13,981 nt of DNA. Origin: Beijerinckiaceae bacterium. GTDB lineage: Bacteria; Pseudomonadota; Alphaproteobacteria; Rhizobiales; Beijerinckiaceae. Both the position numbers and the translations under genes were made by a program. The notes below the pieces were generated by a model that was given only the letters and a program-made list of their open reading frames with translations, was not told the origin of the DNA and did not search any database. This document shows positions 1 to 6,406 of this stretch, one piece after another. The stretch covers positions 1-13,981 of the forward strand of contig CANHAW010000015.1 in assembly GCA_947458675.1 (NCBI GenBank), read 5' to 3'. Position 1 is the first letter of the stretch. Every line of letters begins with the position of its first letter.

Positions 1-246
1 AAGCATTTGCGGCTTCACCGCCAATATGAGGACTTCAGCCGCACCAAGCCCCGTCGCATCGGTTCCGAGCCGAACGTCATTTGCGGCGCAGAGCGCCATC
101 AATTCTGGCGAGGGCGCGGGCTCAATAATGGAGATAGCCTTGCCGGGCAGGCCCATGGCGAGCCAGCCCGAAAGCATGGCGGAACCCATTCGGCCTGCGC
201 CAACCAGAATCAGCGAGGTCGGCAATGTCTTCTGGCTTTGCGACAT
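1..246 (-). CDS. proC: Pyrroline-5-carboxylate reductase, N-terminal part (runs off left edge)
   Basis: Last step of proline synthesis: NAD(P)H-dependent reduction of 1-pyrroline-5-carboxylate to L-proline in the cytosol. Only the first 82 codons are in the window. The visible part is the Rossmann dinucleotide-binding half: a beta strand followed by GAGRMGSAML (residues 16-25), the glycine-rich loop typical of ProC, and further on LILAVKPQ (about residues 73-80), the conserved ProC strand near the cofactor. The start ATG overlaps the TGA of the upstream ybjN-like gene by one base (TGATG), so the two are translated as a coupled pair. I see no independent promoter for proC. The substrate-binding C-terminal domain is outside the window. 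Family assignment is confident from the two motifs in order. Confidence 0.9.
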   Translation of the reverse strand, partial: MSQSQKTLPTSLILVGAGRMGSAMLSGWLAMGLPGKAISIIEPAPSPELMALCAANDVRLGTDATGLGAAEVLILAVKPQML

Positions 247-746
247 CAGGCTTCGCCGGCGGTCTCGAACATGGCGGATTCCAGCGCCTCACGCGCCGAT
301 TTGCCCGCCCACATGACGAATTGGAACGATTGGAAATAACGTTCGCAAGCCGTAATGGCTGCCTTCAGAACCGCCTCGCATTGCTGCGGCGTCGGCTCCG
401 CGCCGCCCGACAGGACAAGCGCATGGCGGAAGATCACGACATTCTCGGATTCCCAGAGTCCGAAATGCCCGACCCAGAGCTGTTCATTGATCAAAGAGAC
501 GAGCTGATTCACCTCGCCACGGCGGCGCTCGGCGATCTTCAGGTCGAAGGCGCAAGCGACATGGAGGGACTCGACATCCGGCAGCCAGGTGAAGGCCACA
601 TGATAATCTGTCCAGCCGCCGCTGACATCGATGGAGATTTCGTCGTCGTCTTCGCGGTCGAAGCGCCAGTCGTTGACCGCTGCAATTCTCTCGACCACAT
701 CGACCGGATGTTCGGTGCGTTCGAGTTCGGCATGCATGGATGGCAT
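246..746 (-). CDS. YbjN-domain protein (putative type III secretion chaperone-like fold)
   Basis: A 166-residue acidic cytosolic protein. The central part (ISIDVSGGWTDYHVAFTW, then a LINEQLWVGHFGLW segment, then VIFRHALVL) matches my recollection of the YbjN family, whose members have a fold like type III secretion chaperones. Its precise role is unknown, although E. coli YbjN affects motility and stress phenotypes. A YbjN-family gene directly before proC is a recurring arrangement in alphaproteobacteria, which supports the call. The start at 746 was chosen because the open frame further upstream (to 854) is basic, low-complexity and not family-like. A second in-frame ATG at 737 is possible, and the Shine-Dalgarno sequence is weak for both. 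The stop overlaps the proC start by one base. Function remains inferred from family only. Confidence 0.75.
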   Translation of the reverse strand: MPSMHAELERTEHPVDVVERIAAVNDWRFDREDDDEISIDVSGGWTDYHVAFTWLPDVESLHVACAFDLKIAERRRGEVNQLVSLINEQLWVGHFGLWESENVVIFRHALVLSGGAEPTPQQCEAVLKAAITACERYFQSFQFVMWAGKSAREALESAMFETAGEA

Positions 747-1085
747 AAGCGGAGGCCTTGGAAACCTGTGGGCTGAACGCGGTGTGTGACTCTGACGACG
801 ACGCAGGAGCGCAACCCGGGATTTCTTCGCCCATCCGGCCTTTGGCCGAACCATTCAGCGAATCAGTCCGCTAACTGAATATACGCAGTTGCTGCCGGAC
901 GCCTAGTGGGGGCCCCGACGTCTGCAACCTCTTGGATTCGTTGCGTTGCGTCTATCGTGCAAAGTCCCGTGTCCACAGATGATCCGGGCTTTGCCTGAAG
1001 CTGAGTCAAGATGTCGCGCCGGATTTGGTGCTTTTCACCTGACGCGTTTGTTATCTGCGCGGCTCGCACGCATGTCCGATTGCGC

Positions 1086-1114
1086 TTGCAGGGGCGCGAA
1101 CGTGCATCTAGCTT
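1086..1114 (+). promoter_or_regulatory. Candidate sigma70 promoter for the small gene-terC operon
   Basis: TTGCAG at 1086-1091 and TAGCTT at 1109-1114 are separated by exactly 17 bases. The same -10 hexamer occurs in the stronger carA promoter of this window. Transcription would begin near 1121 and give a leader of about 145 bases before the first start codon, containing the stem-loop at 1173-1201. This is a pattern match only. Confidence 0.4.
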
Positions 1115-1172
1115 CGTCAATGCGGGCCGGGCCCCTCTGGCGCATGTCTTTTTCAAGCCATGCATCATGTCG

Positions 1173-1201
1173 GACCGCATCGGGATGACTCGATGCAGGT
1201 C
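1173..1201 (+). promoter_or_regulatory. Stem-loop in the leader of the terC operon
   Basis: GACCGCATCG (1173-1182) pairs with CGATGC-A-GGTC (1191-1201), forming ten base pairs interrupted by a single bulged A. The loop is GGATGACT. No T-run follows, so it is not a plain terminator. It sits between the candidate promoter and the first ribosome-binding site and may be a regulatory leader structure. It does not look like the manganese-sensing yybP-ykoY riboswitch to my eye. Confidence 0.45.
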
Positions 1202-1266
1202 TTCGGACCAGACTGGCCCTCTACGCGTCTTCCCGATGTTTTCTGTTTTGCTCGGAGAAGACTCGC

Positions 1267-1458
1267 ATGTTCGCTGTCCATCGTTTGAATGCCGTCCGCC
1301 TCAGGATCGATGAGGAGATCGACCGGGAGCTTCGCCGCGCCCAGCCAAGCGCTTTGCGTTTGCTGCGCCTGCGCAGCTTCAGGCTTTCGCTGGGTTCTCA
1401 TCTGGCGCGCCGCCTCGCCCGTAGGCTACAGGCGCGACCCGTTTTCAACCCGATCTGA
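1267..1458 (+). CDS. Small basic protein, probable DUF465/YdcH family
   Basis: A 63-residue arginine- and leucine-rich protein. The core from RIDEEIDRELRRA through LRLLRLRSFRLSL (about residues 13-41) follows the pattern of short DUF465 (YdcH-like) helical-hairpin proteins: an acidic helix with D-x-E-I-x-x-E, a proline-containing turn, then L-R-L-x-R-L-x-x-x-R-L-x-L. The ATG is preceded by a good Shine-Dalgarno GGAGAAG (1254-1260) at a six-base spacing, the strongest evidence that it is translated. It ends 25 bases before terC and probably shares its transcript. The usual KD pair near the end of the second helix is replaced by GS, so it is at best a divergent member. Function of the family is unknown. 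It could also be a spurious open frame, but the ribosome-binding site argues against that. Confidence 0.55.
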   Translation: MFAVHRLNAVRLRIDEEIDRELRRAQPSALRLLRLRSFRLSLGSHLARRLARRLQARPVFNPI

Positions 1459-1483
1459 TTTCTCGATTCTGACAGGATAAAAA

Positions 1484-2470
1484 ATGGAATTTCTTTTGGC
1501 CGAGTGGCTCGGCAAGCCGGTCTGGATGTGGCTCGGCTTCCATGTGATCGTTGCCGTTCTGCTCGCATTCGATCTTGGCGTGCTGCAAAAGCACACAGGC
1601 GATCTGGGTGTGCGCGAAAGCCTTCTTCTCTCGCTCTTTTATGTCACGCTCGGCCTGATCTTCGGCGGCTGGGTGTGGTGGTATATGTCGCCGCAATCGG
1701 GCATGGAATATCTGACCGGCTTCGTGATCGAAAAATCATTGTCGATGGACAATGTCTTCGTGATTGCGATGATCTTCGGCTATTTCGCCATTCCGAAAAG
1801 GTCGCAATATCGCGTGCTCTTCTGGGGTATTCTCGCGGTCATTCTGCTGCGCGGTCTGATGATCGGTGTCGGCGCGGCGCTGGTCGAGAATTTCGGTTGG
1901 GTTCTCTATATTTTCGCCGCCTTCCTTGTCATCACCGGCGTTAAAATGCTCTTCACCGGCGATGAGAATTATGACGTCGAGAACAATCCGATCTATGCGT
2001 TTATGCGCAAGCGGTTCCGGATGACGAGCGAGCTGCACGGAGAGAAATTCTTCGTGCGCCTGCCCGCGCCCGAGAGCGGCAAGGCGGTGCTCTTCATGAC
2101 GCCGCTCTTCGTCGTGCTGGTGATGGTGAATATTGCCGACCTGATCTTTGCGGTCGATTCCGTGCCGGCGATCTTCGCCATCACGACCGACACGTTCATC
2201 GTCTATACGTCGAATATTTTCGCCATCCTTGGCCTGCGCGCGCTCTATTTCGCGCTGGCCGCCATGGTCGAGCGTTTCAAATATCTGAAATATGCGCTCG
2301 CTGTGGTGCTCATCTTCATCGGCGGCAAGATTTTTGTGGCCGACATGCTGGGCCTGGCCAAAATCCCGCCTTCTGTTTCGCTGAGCGTGACTTTCGCCAT
2401 TCTGGCGGCAGGCGTTGTCTGGTCGCTCTGGAAGACCTCCGGCGCGCAGAACAAGGCAAAAGAGGGCTAA
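1484..2470 (+). CDS. TerC/Alx family integral membrane protein (probable metal ion exporter)
   Basis: A 328-residue polytopic inner-membrane protein with about eight to nine hydrophobic segments. It carries the TerC-family signatures: EKSLSMDNVFVI (83-94) and DLIFAVDSVPAI (219-230), two internally similar motifs with conserved acidic residues inside membrane helices, followed by YTSNIFAILGLRALYF (241-256). A cytoplasmic-type loop with charged residues (about 158-200) separates the halves. Length fits the Alx-type members. E. coli Alx and Bacillus TerC homologues act in manganese efflux, partly to supply exported metalloenzymes. The tellurite link is historical, and the substrate here is inferred. 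The start is supported by AGGA seven bases upstream. It follows the small DUF465-like gene and ends at a strong two-way terminator. Confidence 0.9.
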   Translation: MEFLLAEWLGKPVWMWLGFHVIVAVLLAFDLGVLQKHTGDLGVRESLLLSLFYVTLGLIFGGWVWWYMSPQSGMEYLTGFVIEKSLSMDNVFVIAMIFGYFAIPKRSQYRVLFWGILAVILLRGLMIGVGAALVENFGWVLYIFAAFLVITGVKMLFTGDENYDVENNPIYAFMRKRFRMTSELHGEKFFVRLPAPESGKAVLFMTPLFVVLVMVNIADLIFAVDSVPAIFAITTDTFIVYTSNIFAILGLRALYFALAAMVERFKYLKYALAVVLIFIGGKIFVADMLGLAKIPPSVSLSVTFAILAAGVVWSLWKTSGAQNKAKEG

Positions 2471-2492
2471 GCTTCGAGACCACTCAAAAAAG

Positions 2493-2524
2493 AACGGCCC
2501 CGGTGCAAACCGGGGCCGTTTTCA
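2493..2524. terminator. Bidirectional intrinsic terminator between terC and ubiK-like gene
   Basis: A perfect 11-base-pair GC-rich stem (2493-2503 with 2510-2520) has a TGCAAA loop. TTTT follows on the plus strand, and an A-run at 2486-2491 supplies the T-run for transcripts from the minus strand. It ends terC from the left and the ubiK-like gene from the right, which are convergent. Confidence 0.9.
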
Positions 2525-2545
2525 TATCCGGGACGATGTTTCGCC

Positions 2546-2806
2546 TTATGCGCCTTTGGCGGAAAGCTTTTCTTCCAGGGCGGCAATTCTCGCTTCGAGC
2601 CGCTCGTTTTCTTCGCGCGCAAGAATGGCCATGTCGCGCACGGCTTCGAATTCCTCGCGGGTGACGACATCCATGGTCGACATCAGACGCTCGAGCTGCG
2701 TGCGCATGACGGTCTCGGCTTCGCGGCGAACACCTTGGGCGAGGCCGGCGGCATCCGTCATCAAACGGGCCATGTCGTCGAGAATGGGATTGCGTGTGTT
2801 GTTCAT
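2546..2806 (-). CDS. ubiK: UbiK/BMFP-family accessory factor (short coiled-coil protein)
   Basis: An 86-residue protein of the UbiK (formerly YqiC/BMFP) type. The N-terminal half is a predicted amphipathic helix (about 9-45, with M-R-L-M-x-D-A-A spacing). TREEFEAV (49-56) follows as the typical family signature, and the C-terminal part (57-83) is a heptad-patterned coiled coil ending [13 protein letters not shown]. coli UbiK is an accessory factor of aerobic ubiquinone synthesis that binds UbiJ and lipids, while Brucella and Salmonella BMFP proteins form trimers with membrane-fusogenic activity. The exact role in alphaproteobacteria is less clear, so the symbol is a family label. The start at 2806 was chosen because the frame upstream is basic low-complexity sequence and homologues begin close to this point. 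It is divergent from lgt. Confidence 0.8.
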   Translation of the reverse strand: MNNTRNPILDDMARLMTDAAGLAQGVRREAETVMRTQLERLMSTMDVVTREEFEAVRDMAILAREENERLEARIAALEEKLSAKGA

Positions 2807-2897
2807 GGCGGCGGCTCTTTGCAAAAATGAGCCTTCTTTTCGCCCCTCGCGCCCGATTGCGCAAGGGGCCAGCCTGCCGCAGCCTTTCGCGCCTCTG

Positions 2898-2948
2898 GCC
2901 AAGCCGGGCCTGCGGCCAAGCCGCGCCTCTTGCCAAGCCGCGCCTTGA
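2898..2948 (+). repeat. Three 17-base tandem repeats upstream of lgt
   Basis: Three units begin at 2898, 2915 and 2932, each starting GCCAAGCCGSGCCT (14 bases, with one G/C difference in the first copy) plus three variable bases. The period is exactly 17. They lie in the ubiK-lgt spacer, and the last unit ends within a TTGACG (2945-2950) that could be a -35 element. They might be operator-like sites or simple slippage products. Confidence 0.8.
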
Positions 2949-2973
2949 CGCCCGCAATCTCCCGTCGCATCAC
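2945..2973 (+). promoter_or_regulatory. Possible promoter of the lgt-midA-pgeF operon
   Basis: TTGACG (2945-2950) is a strong -35 match. Seventeen bases later is CATCAC (2968-2973), a poor -10. The position, about 30 bases before the lgt start, is plausible, but the weak -10 keeps this tentative. Confidence 0.3.
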
Positions 2974-3009
2974 GGCAGACGTACCCGCCTGCCCTGCCAG
3001 CGAGAGAGA

Positions 3010-3825
3010 ATGCCTGTTTTCGTCCTGCCCTTTCCCGTGATCGATCCGGTTCTCGTGGAAATCGGGCCGCTCCCGATCCGCTGGTATGCTTTGGCCTATA
3101 TAGCCGGGCTTGTTGGCGGCTGGTGGCTGGCGCGCCGCATTGCCGTGAATGCCGCCCTTTGGGGCGGGCGCATGCGCCCCTTGGCGGATAGTCTCGACGA
3201 TCTGCTGGTTCATGCCGCGCTTGGCATTATCGTCGGCGGCCGCCTTGGCTATGTGCTCTTCTACAATCTCGATTATTTTCTCGATCATCCCGCCTCCATT
3301 CCTGCGGTCTGGGAGGGCGGCATGTCCTTTCATGGCGGGTTGGCGGGCGCGACGCTCGGCATCTGGTTCTTTGCGCGGCGCCAGAAAGTGCCGGTGCTCT
3401 CGGTTGCCGATCTCTGTGCCGCTGTTGCGCCGATCGGCATTTTCTTTGGGCGGCTGGCCAATTTCATCAAGCCGGAACTTTGGGGCCGGCCAAGCGATGT
3501 GGCCTGGGCCATGGTTTTTCCCGGTGCCGGACCCGAGCCGCGCCATCCAAGCCAGCTTTATGAGGCTGCGCTGGAGGGGCTTCTGCTCTTCATTCTTCTG
3601 CAGATTGCCATTCGTGCAGGTGCACTGAAGCGCCCCGGATTGGTGACCGGCCTCTTTGCCATCGGCTATGGCGTCGGTCGCATCATTTGCGAATTTTTTC
3701 GCGAGCCCGATCCGCAGCTCGGCTTTCTTTTCGGTGGCGCGACCATGGGCATGCTCTTGTCGCTGCCGCTGATTGCAGCGGGCATTGCTTTTCTGATTTA
3801 CGGTCGGCGCGGGACAAGCGCATGA
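3010..3825 (+). CDS. lgt: Prolipoprotein diacylglyceryl transferase
   Basis: Inner-membrane enzyme that moves diacylglycerol from phosphatidylglycerol onto the lipobox cysteine of prolipoproteins, the first step of lipoprotein maturation. The 271-residue length is normal. Visible family motifs in order are IRWYALAYI (23-31), with the conserved tyrosine region; SFHGGLAG (106-113), with the essential [17 protein letters not shown] (147-160), the Lgt signature with conserved R148, N151 and E156; HPSQLYE (179-185); and the C-terminal REPDPQLG (231-238) after a conserved arginine near 224. Seven hydrophobic helices are apparent. The signature has lysine where E. coli has the second asparagine (FIN), a minor departure. 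The start at 3010 has GAGAGA just before it, and the longer frame upstream covers the tandem repeats and is not protein-like. It overlaps midA by ATGA. Confidence 0.95.
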   Translation: MPVFVLPFPVIDPVLVEIGPLPIRWYALAYIAGLVGGWWLARRIAVNAALWGGRMRPLADSLDDLLVHAALGIIVGGRLGYVLFYNLDYFLDHPASIPAVWEGGMSFHGGLAGATLGIWFFARRQKVPVLSVADLCAAVAPIGIFFGRLANFIKPELWGRPSDVAWAMVFPGAGPEPRHPSQLYEAALEGLLLFILLQIAIRAGALKRPGLVTGLFAIGYGVGRIICEFFREPDPQLGFLFGGATMGMLLSLPLIAAGIAFLIYGRRGTSA

Positions 3826-4910
3826 ACGAGCTTGGCCGCATGATACGGGATTCGATCCGGCATGACGGGCCGATGGCGCTCGACACTTTTATGGCGGTAG
3901 CGCTCGGCCATTCGCGTCACGGCTATTACATGACGCGCGATCCTTTCGGCCGTGCGGGGGATTTCATCACAGCGCCGGAAATCTCTCAAATGTTCGGTGA
4001 ATTGATCGGGCTTTGGGCCGCCGAGGTCTGGTCGATGCTCGGCGAGCCCGCGCGTATCAATCTCATTGAGCTGGGCCCCGGTCGCGGCACATTGATGAGC
4101 GATGCTTTGCGCGCGGCACGCGTCTCGAATGGTTTTTGCGCAGCGATTGAAGTGCATCTTGTCGAGACGAGCCCCGTATTGAGGGATGCGCAGCAGAAAA
4201 CTCTCGCACAGGCACAAGCGCCGGTGCGCTGGCACACAGCGCTTGACGACGTGCCCGAGGGGCCGTGTCTTGTCATTGCCAATGAGTTTTTCGACGCTTT
4301 GCCGGTGCGCCATTACATGCGCGCAAAAGACGGTTGGCATCAGCGCGTGATTGGATTGGATGACAAGGGGGAATTGATTTTTGGCCTTGCCCCTGACAGC
4401 GAAACACTGATCACAGCCGATGCGCCGGAGGGCACGCTTTTGGAGCTCAGCCCCGCCTCGCAGCTCATGATGAATGCTTTGGCAAAGCGCATTGCAGCGG
4501 GTCAGTCGGCGGCTCTTGTGATCGATTATGGTCATGTCGAAACAGGTTTCGGCGAGACTTTGCAGGCGCTGAAAAACCATCGACCGGCCGATGTGCTGGC
4601 CTCACCCGGTGAGGCCGATCTCACGGCCCATGTCGATTTCGCCGCTCTGTCGCGTGCGGCCATTGCGGCTGGCGCAGATGTGCAGGGGCCGGTGACGCAG
4701 GGCGAATTTCTGATGCGCCTTGGCATTGCCCAGCGCGCGGAAACGCTCAAGCGCAGGGCAACACCAGAACAGGCGCAGGCTGTTGATCTTGCTTTGGCGC
4801 GTCTTGTCACCGAGCGCGTCGGTGCGGCGCCGGGCATGGGAACATTGTTCAAGGCTTTGGCGATTGCCCCGCGTGGCGGCCCGGCGCTCCCCGGTTTTGT
4901 GCGCGGGTGA
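3822..4910 (+). CDS. SAM-dependent methyltransferase of the MidA/NDUFAF7 family
   Basis: A 362-residue soluble class I methyltransferase. In mitochondria NDUFAF7 (MidA) dimethylates an arginine of the 49-kDa subunit of complex I and is needed for its assembly, and alphaproteobacterial homologues are presumed to do the same on NuoD. Family motifs are visible: [20 protein letters not shown] (34-53) with the invariant [15 protein letters not shown] segment, the SAM-binding loop ELGPGRGTL (83-91), the acidic end of the next strand in HLVETSP (112-118), and [10 protein letters not shown] (153-162), with the conserved NEFFDA post-motif. The start overlaps the lgt stop as ATGA, implying translational coupling. 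pgeF begins four bases after its stop. Earlier in-frame starts would read through lgt and are rejected. Substrate is inferred from the family. Confidence 0.9.
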   Translation: MNELGRMIRDSIRHDGPMALDTFMAVALGHSRHGYYMTRDPFGRAGDFITAPEISQMFGELIGLWAAEVWSMLGEPARINLIELGPGRGTLMSDALRAARVSNGFCAAIEVHLVETSPVLRDAQQKTLAQAQAPVRWHTALDDVPEGPCLVIANEFFDALPVRHYMRAKDGWHQRVIGLDDKGELIFGLAPDSETLITADAPEGTLLELSPASQLMMNALAKRIAAGQSAALVIDYGHVETGFGETLQALKNHRPADVLASPGEADLTAHVDFAALSRAAIAAGADVQGPVTQGEFLMRLGIAQRAETLKRRATPEQAQAVDLALARLVTERVGAAPGMGTLFKALAIAPRGGPALPGFVRG

Positions 4911-4914
4911 GGCG

Positions 4915-5685
4915 ATGAAAGCGCAATTCATCACCAGCGAATTGCTGCAAGCCGATGGCGTGGCGCATGGCTTTTTCACGCGTCAGGGCGGTGTGTCGCA
5001 GGGCCTTTATGCCTCGCTCAATGGTGGTCGTGGCTCGCGCGATGAGCCGCAGGCGGTTGGTGAAAATCTTGGGCGCATGGCGGATGCGCTCGGTGTCTTG
5101 CGCGCTCATCTTTGCATTCCCTATCTCACGCATTCGCCCGATTGCATGATCGTGCAAGAGGCCTTTGGCGATGAGCGTCCGCGATGCGATGCTTTGGTAA
5201 CAAAGACACGTGGGCTGGCCATCGGCGTGACGGGCGCCGATTGCGGCATTCTTCTTTTTGTCGATGCTGCGGCCGGCGTCATTGGTGCAGCCCATGCAGG
5301 CTGGAAGGGCGCTTTTTCAGGCGTGCTCGAATCCACGCTTCAGAAAATGGAAGAGCTTGGTGCCTCGCGCCCGGCAATTCATGCCGTGCTCGGGCCCACG
5401 ATTGCGCAGGAATCCTATGAGGTCGGCGCGGAATTCCGCGACCGCTTTCTCGCGCAGATGCAAGGAAATGCCCGGTTTTTCAAGCCCTCTTCAAAGTCCG
5501 GGCATTTCATGTTCGATCTCCCGGCCTATATTGGCGCAAGGCTTGCGGCCGAAGGTGTGGGCCGGTTCAAAAATCTCGGCCTCGATACTTATGCCGATGA
5601 GCAGCGTTTCTATTCTTATCGCCGCAGCGTTCATCGCGGCGAGCCCGATTACGGGCGTCTCGTAGCGGCCATTGCGCTGGTCTAG
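4915..5685 (+). CDS. pgeF: Peptidoglycan editing factor PgeF (laccase-domain, YfiH family)
   Basis: A 256-residue protein of the multicopper-polyphenol-oxidase-like YfiH family. In E. coli PgeF removes L-serine-containing muropeptide errors from cytosolic precursors so that L-alanine is kept in the stem peptide. Other members show purine nucleoside phosphorylase/deaminase activity, so the in vivo reaction here is uncertain. The three metal ligands are present as H73 (LTHSPD), C110 (GADC) and H127 (HAGWKG), the H-C-H set of this family. The N-terminal HGFFTRQGGVS (18-28) and C-terminal FYSYRRSVHRGEPDYGR (232-248) are also characteristic. It begins four bases after midA with GAGG close to the ATG, and is the last gene of the lgt operon. 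Its stop lies one base from the stop of the convergent methyltransferase, with no terminator between them. Confidence 0.92.
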   Translation: MKAQFITSELLQADGVAHGFFTRQGGVSQGLYASLNGGRGSRDEPQAVGENLGRMADALGVLRAHLCIPYLTHSPDCMIVQEAFGDERPRCDALVTKTRGLAIGVTGADCGILLFVDAAAGVIGAAHAGWKGAFSGVLESTLQKMEELGASRPAIHAVLGPTIAQESYEVGAEFRDRFLAQMQGNARFFKPSSKSGHFMFDLPAYIGARLAAEGVGRFKNLGLDTYADEQRFYSYRRSVHRGEPDYGRLVAAIALV

Positions 5686-5686
5686 C

Positions 5687-6379
5687 TCACGCGGTCGGCG
5701 TGGCGACAAACATTATGCGTGTCTGATTATGGCCGATATTGTTGGGCGCGCGTTTGGCATTGAAGCCATGGGCCGCAAAAAGCGTCTCGATATCCTGCTG
5801 CGCATAGCGGGTCAGGCCGAGCTGTTCGCGCAATTTGCGATAATCGGAGAAGAAAGTGGCCACAAGGCCGATGAAGGCGGGGATCAGGAAGCCGCCCTGC
5901 CAGGCAAAAGTGAGAAGCGCGCGCACATCGTCGATGGCGCTGGCATCGGGTGGGATGACATCGGCGACAATCAACCGGCCGTCGCTCTTGAGCTTGCGGC
6001 GCGCCATGCCGAGCATGTTTTCAAATTCGGCATGGGTCAGATATTGGACGACGGAATTGGCAATGACCAGATCGACTGAATGATCGTTCATGGCCTCCAG
6101 CGCCGTGGTGGTGAGAACGACGATTTTTTCATTGCGGCCAAAACGCAGGCGCAGTCGCTCCTGCACATTGGGGGCCGCATCGTAAAGATAAAGCAGGCCG
6201 GACATGCGCGCGACATGATCGGAAGCCTCCGCATCGCCGCAGCCATAATCGAGCACGGCTGAATCGGGCGATGCGACAAGCCTGCCGATATCCTTGGCGA
6301 TGCGATCATAATGCAGCGCGCGATGGCGCTCATTCACGTAGATCGAATGCGTGCCGTTCCAGAAATCGCGCCAGTTCAT
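5687..6379 (-). CDS. Class I SAM-dependent methyltransferase, substrate unknown
   Basis: A 230-residue protein with a standard SAM-binding core: VLDYGCGDA (42-50) as motif I, an acidic residue after the second strand in LYLYDAAP (63-70), and DLVIANSVVQYL (103-114) as the post-motif strand. The region 154-177 is unusually hydrophobic (ALLTFAWQGGFLIPAFIGL and onward) and could be a membrane-associating insert or a lid over a lipid-like substrate. The C-terminal NIGHNQTRIMFVA (214-226) looks like a conserved family end. It begins 27 bases after the carA stop, with AGGCGGA before the ATG, so it is probably read from the carA promoter. No link to carbamoyl phosphate is evident. Substrate cannot be assigned from sequence. 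Confidence 0.8.
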   Translation of the reverse strand: MNWRDFWNGTHSIYVNERHRALHYDRIAKDIGRLVASPDSAVLDYGCGDAEASDHVARMSGLLYLYDAAPNVQERLRLRFGRNEKIVVLTTTALEAMNDHSVDLVIANSVVQYLTHAEFENMLGMARRKLKSDGRLIVADVIPPDASAIDDVRALLTFAWQGGFLIPAFIGLVATFFSDYRKLREQLGLTRYAQQDIETLFAAHGFNAKRAPNNIGHNQTRIMFVATPTA

Positions 6380-6406
6380 TCTGTCCGCCTGACGTTTTTG
6401 AGCGCC

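Larger units (their letters stand above)
747..1266. other. 520-base spacer between divergent ybjN-proC and the terC operon
   Basis: I see no convincing gene here: the open frames that cross it are arginine- and cysteine-rich, low-complexity and lack ribosome-binding sites. The right half holds a candidate plus-strand promoter (1086-1114) and a stem-loop (1173-1201), both listed separately. A small GGTG/CACC hairpin lies near 1028-1040. I found no strong sigma70-like promoter for the leftward ybjN-proC pair, although a TATATT stretch on the minus strand near 880-885 could be a -10 without a good -35. Confidence 0.6.

Noticed and set aside
225..776. 183-codon plus-strand frame opposite ybjN
   Set aside because: Antisense to the better-supported ybjN-proC pair, whose one-base overlap and family motifs fix the coding strand.
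966..976. Second DnaA box (GTGTCCACA)
   Set aside because: Two mismatches to the consensus, one in a critical position, and no neighbouring boxes or AT-rich region to suggest an origin.
863..1180. 105-codon minus-strand frame in the ybjN-terC spacer
   Set aside because: Low-complexity basic sequence with no start signal, crossing the candidate plus-strand promoter.
860..1266. yybP-ykoY manganese riboswitch upstream of the terC operon
   Set aside because: Expected from the family, but I could not find the conserved paired loops. A CTGAGTCAAG stretch near 1001-1010 is only a vague resemblance. A covariance-model search would settle it.
2898..2948. CRISPR-like array
   Set aside because: Units of 17 bases with three-base spacing and GC-rich degenerate ends are far too short for repeats and spacers, and there are no cas genes.
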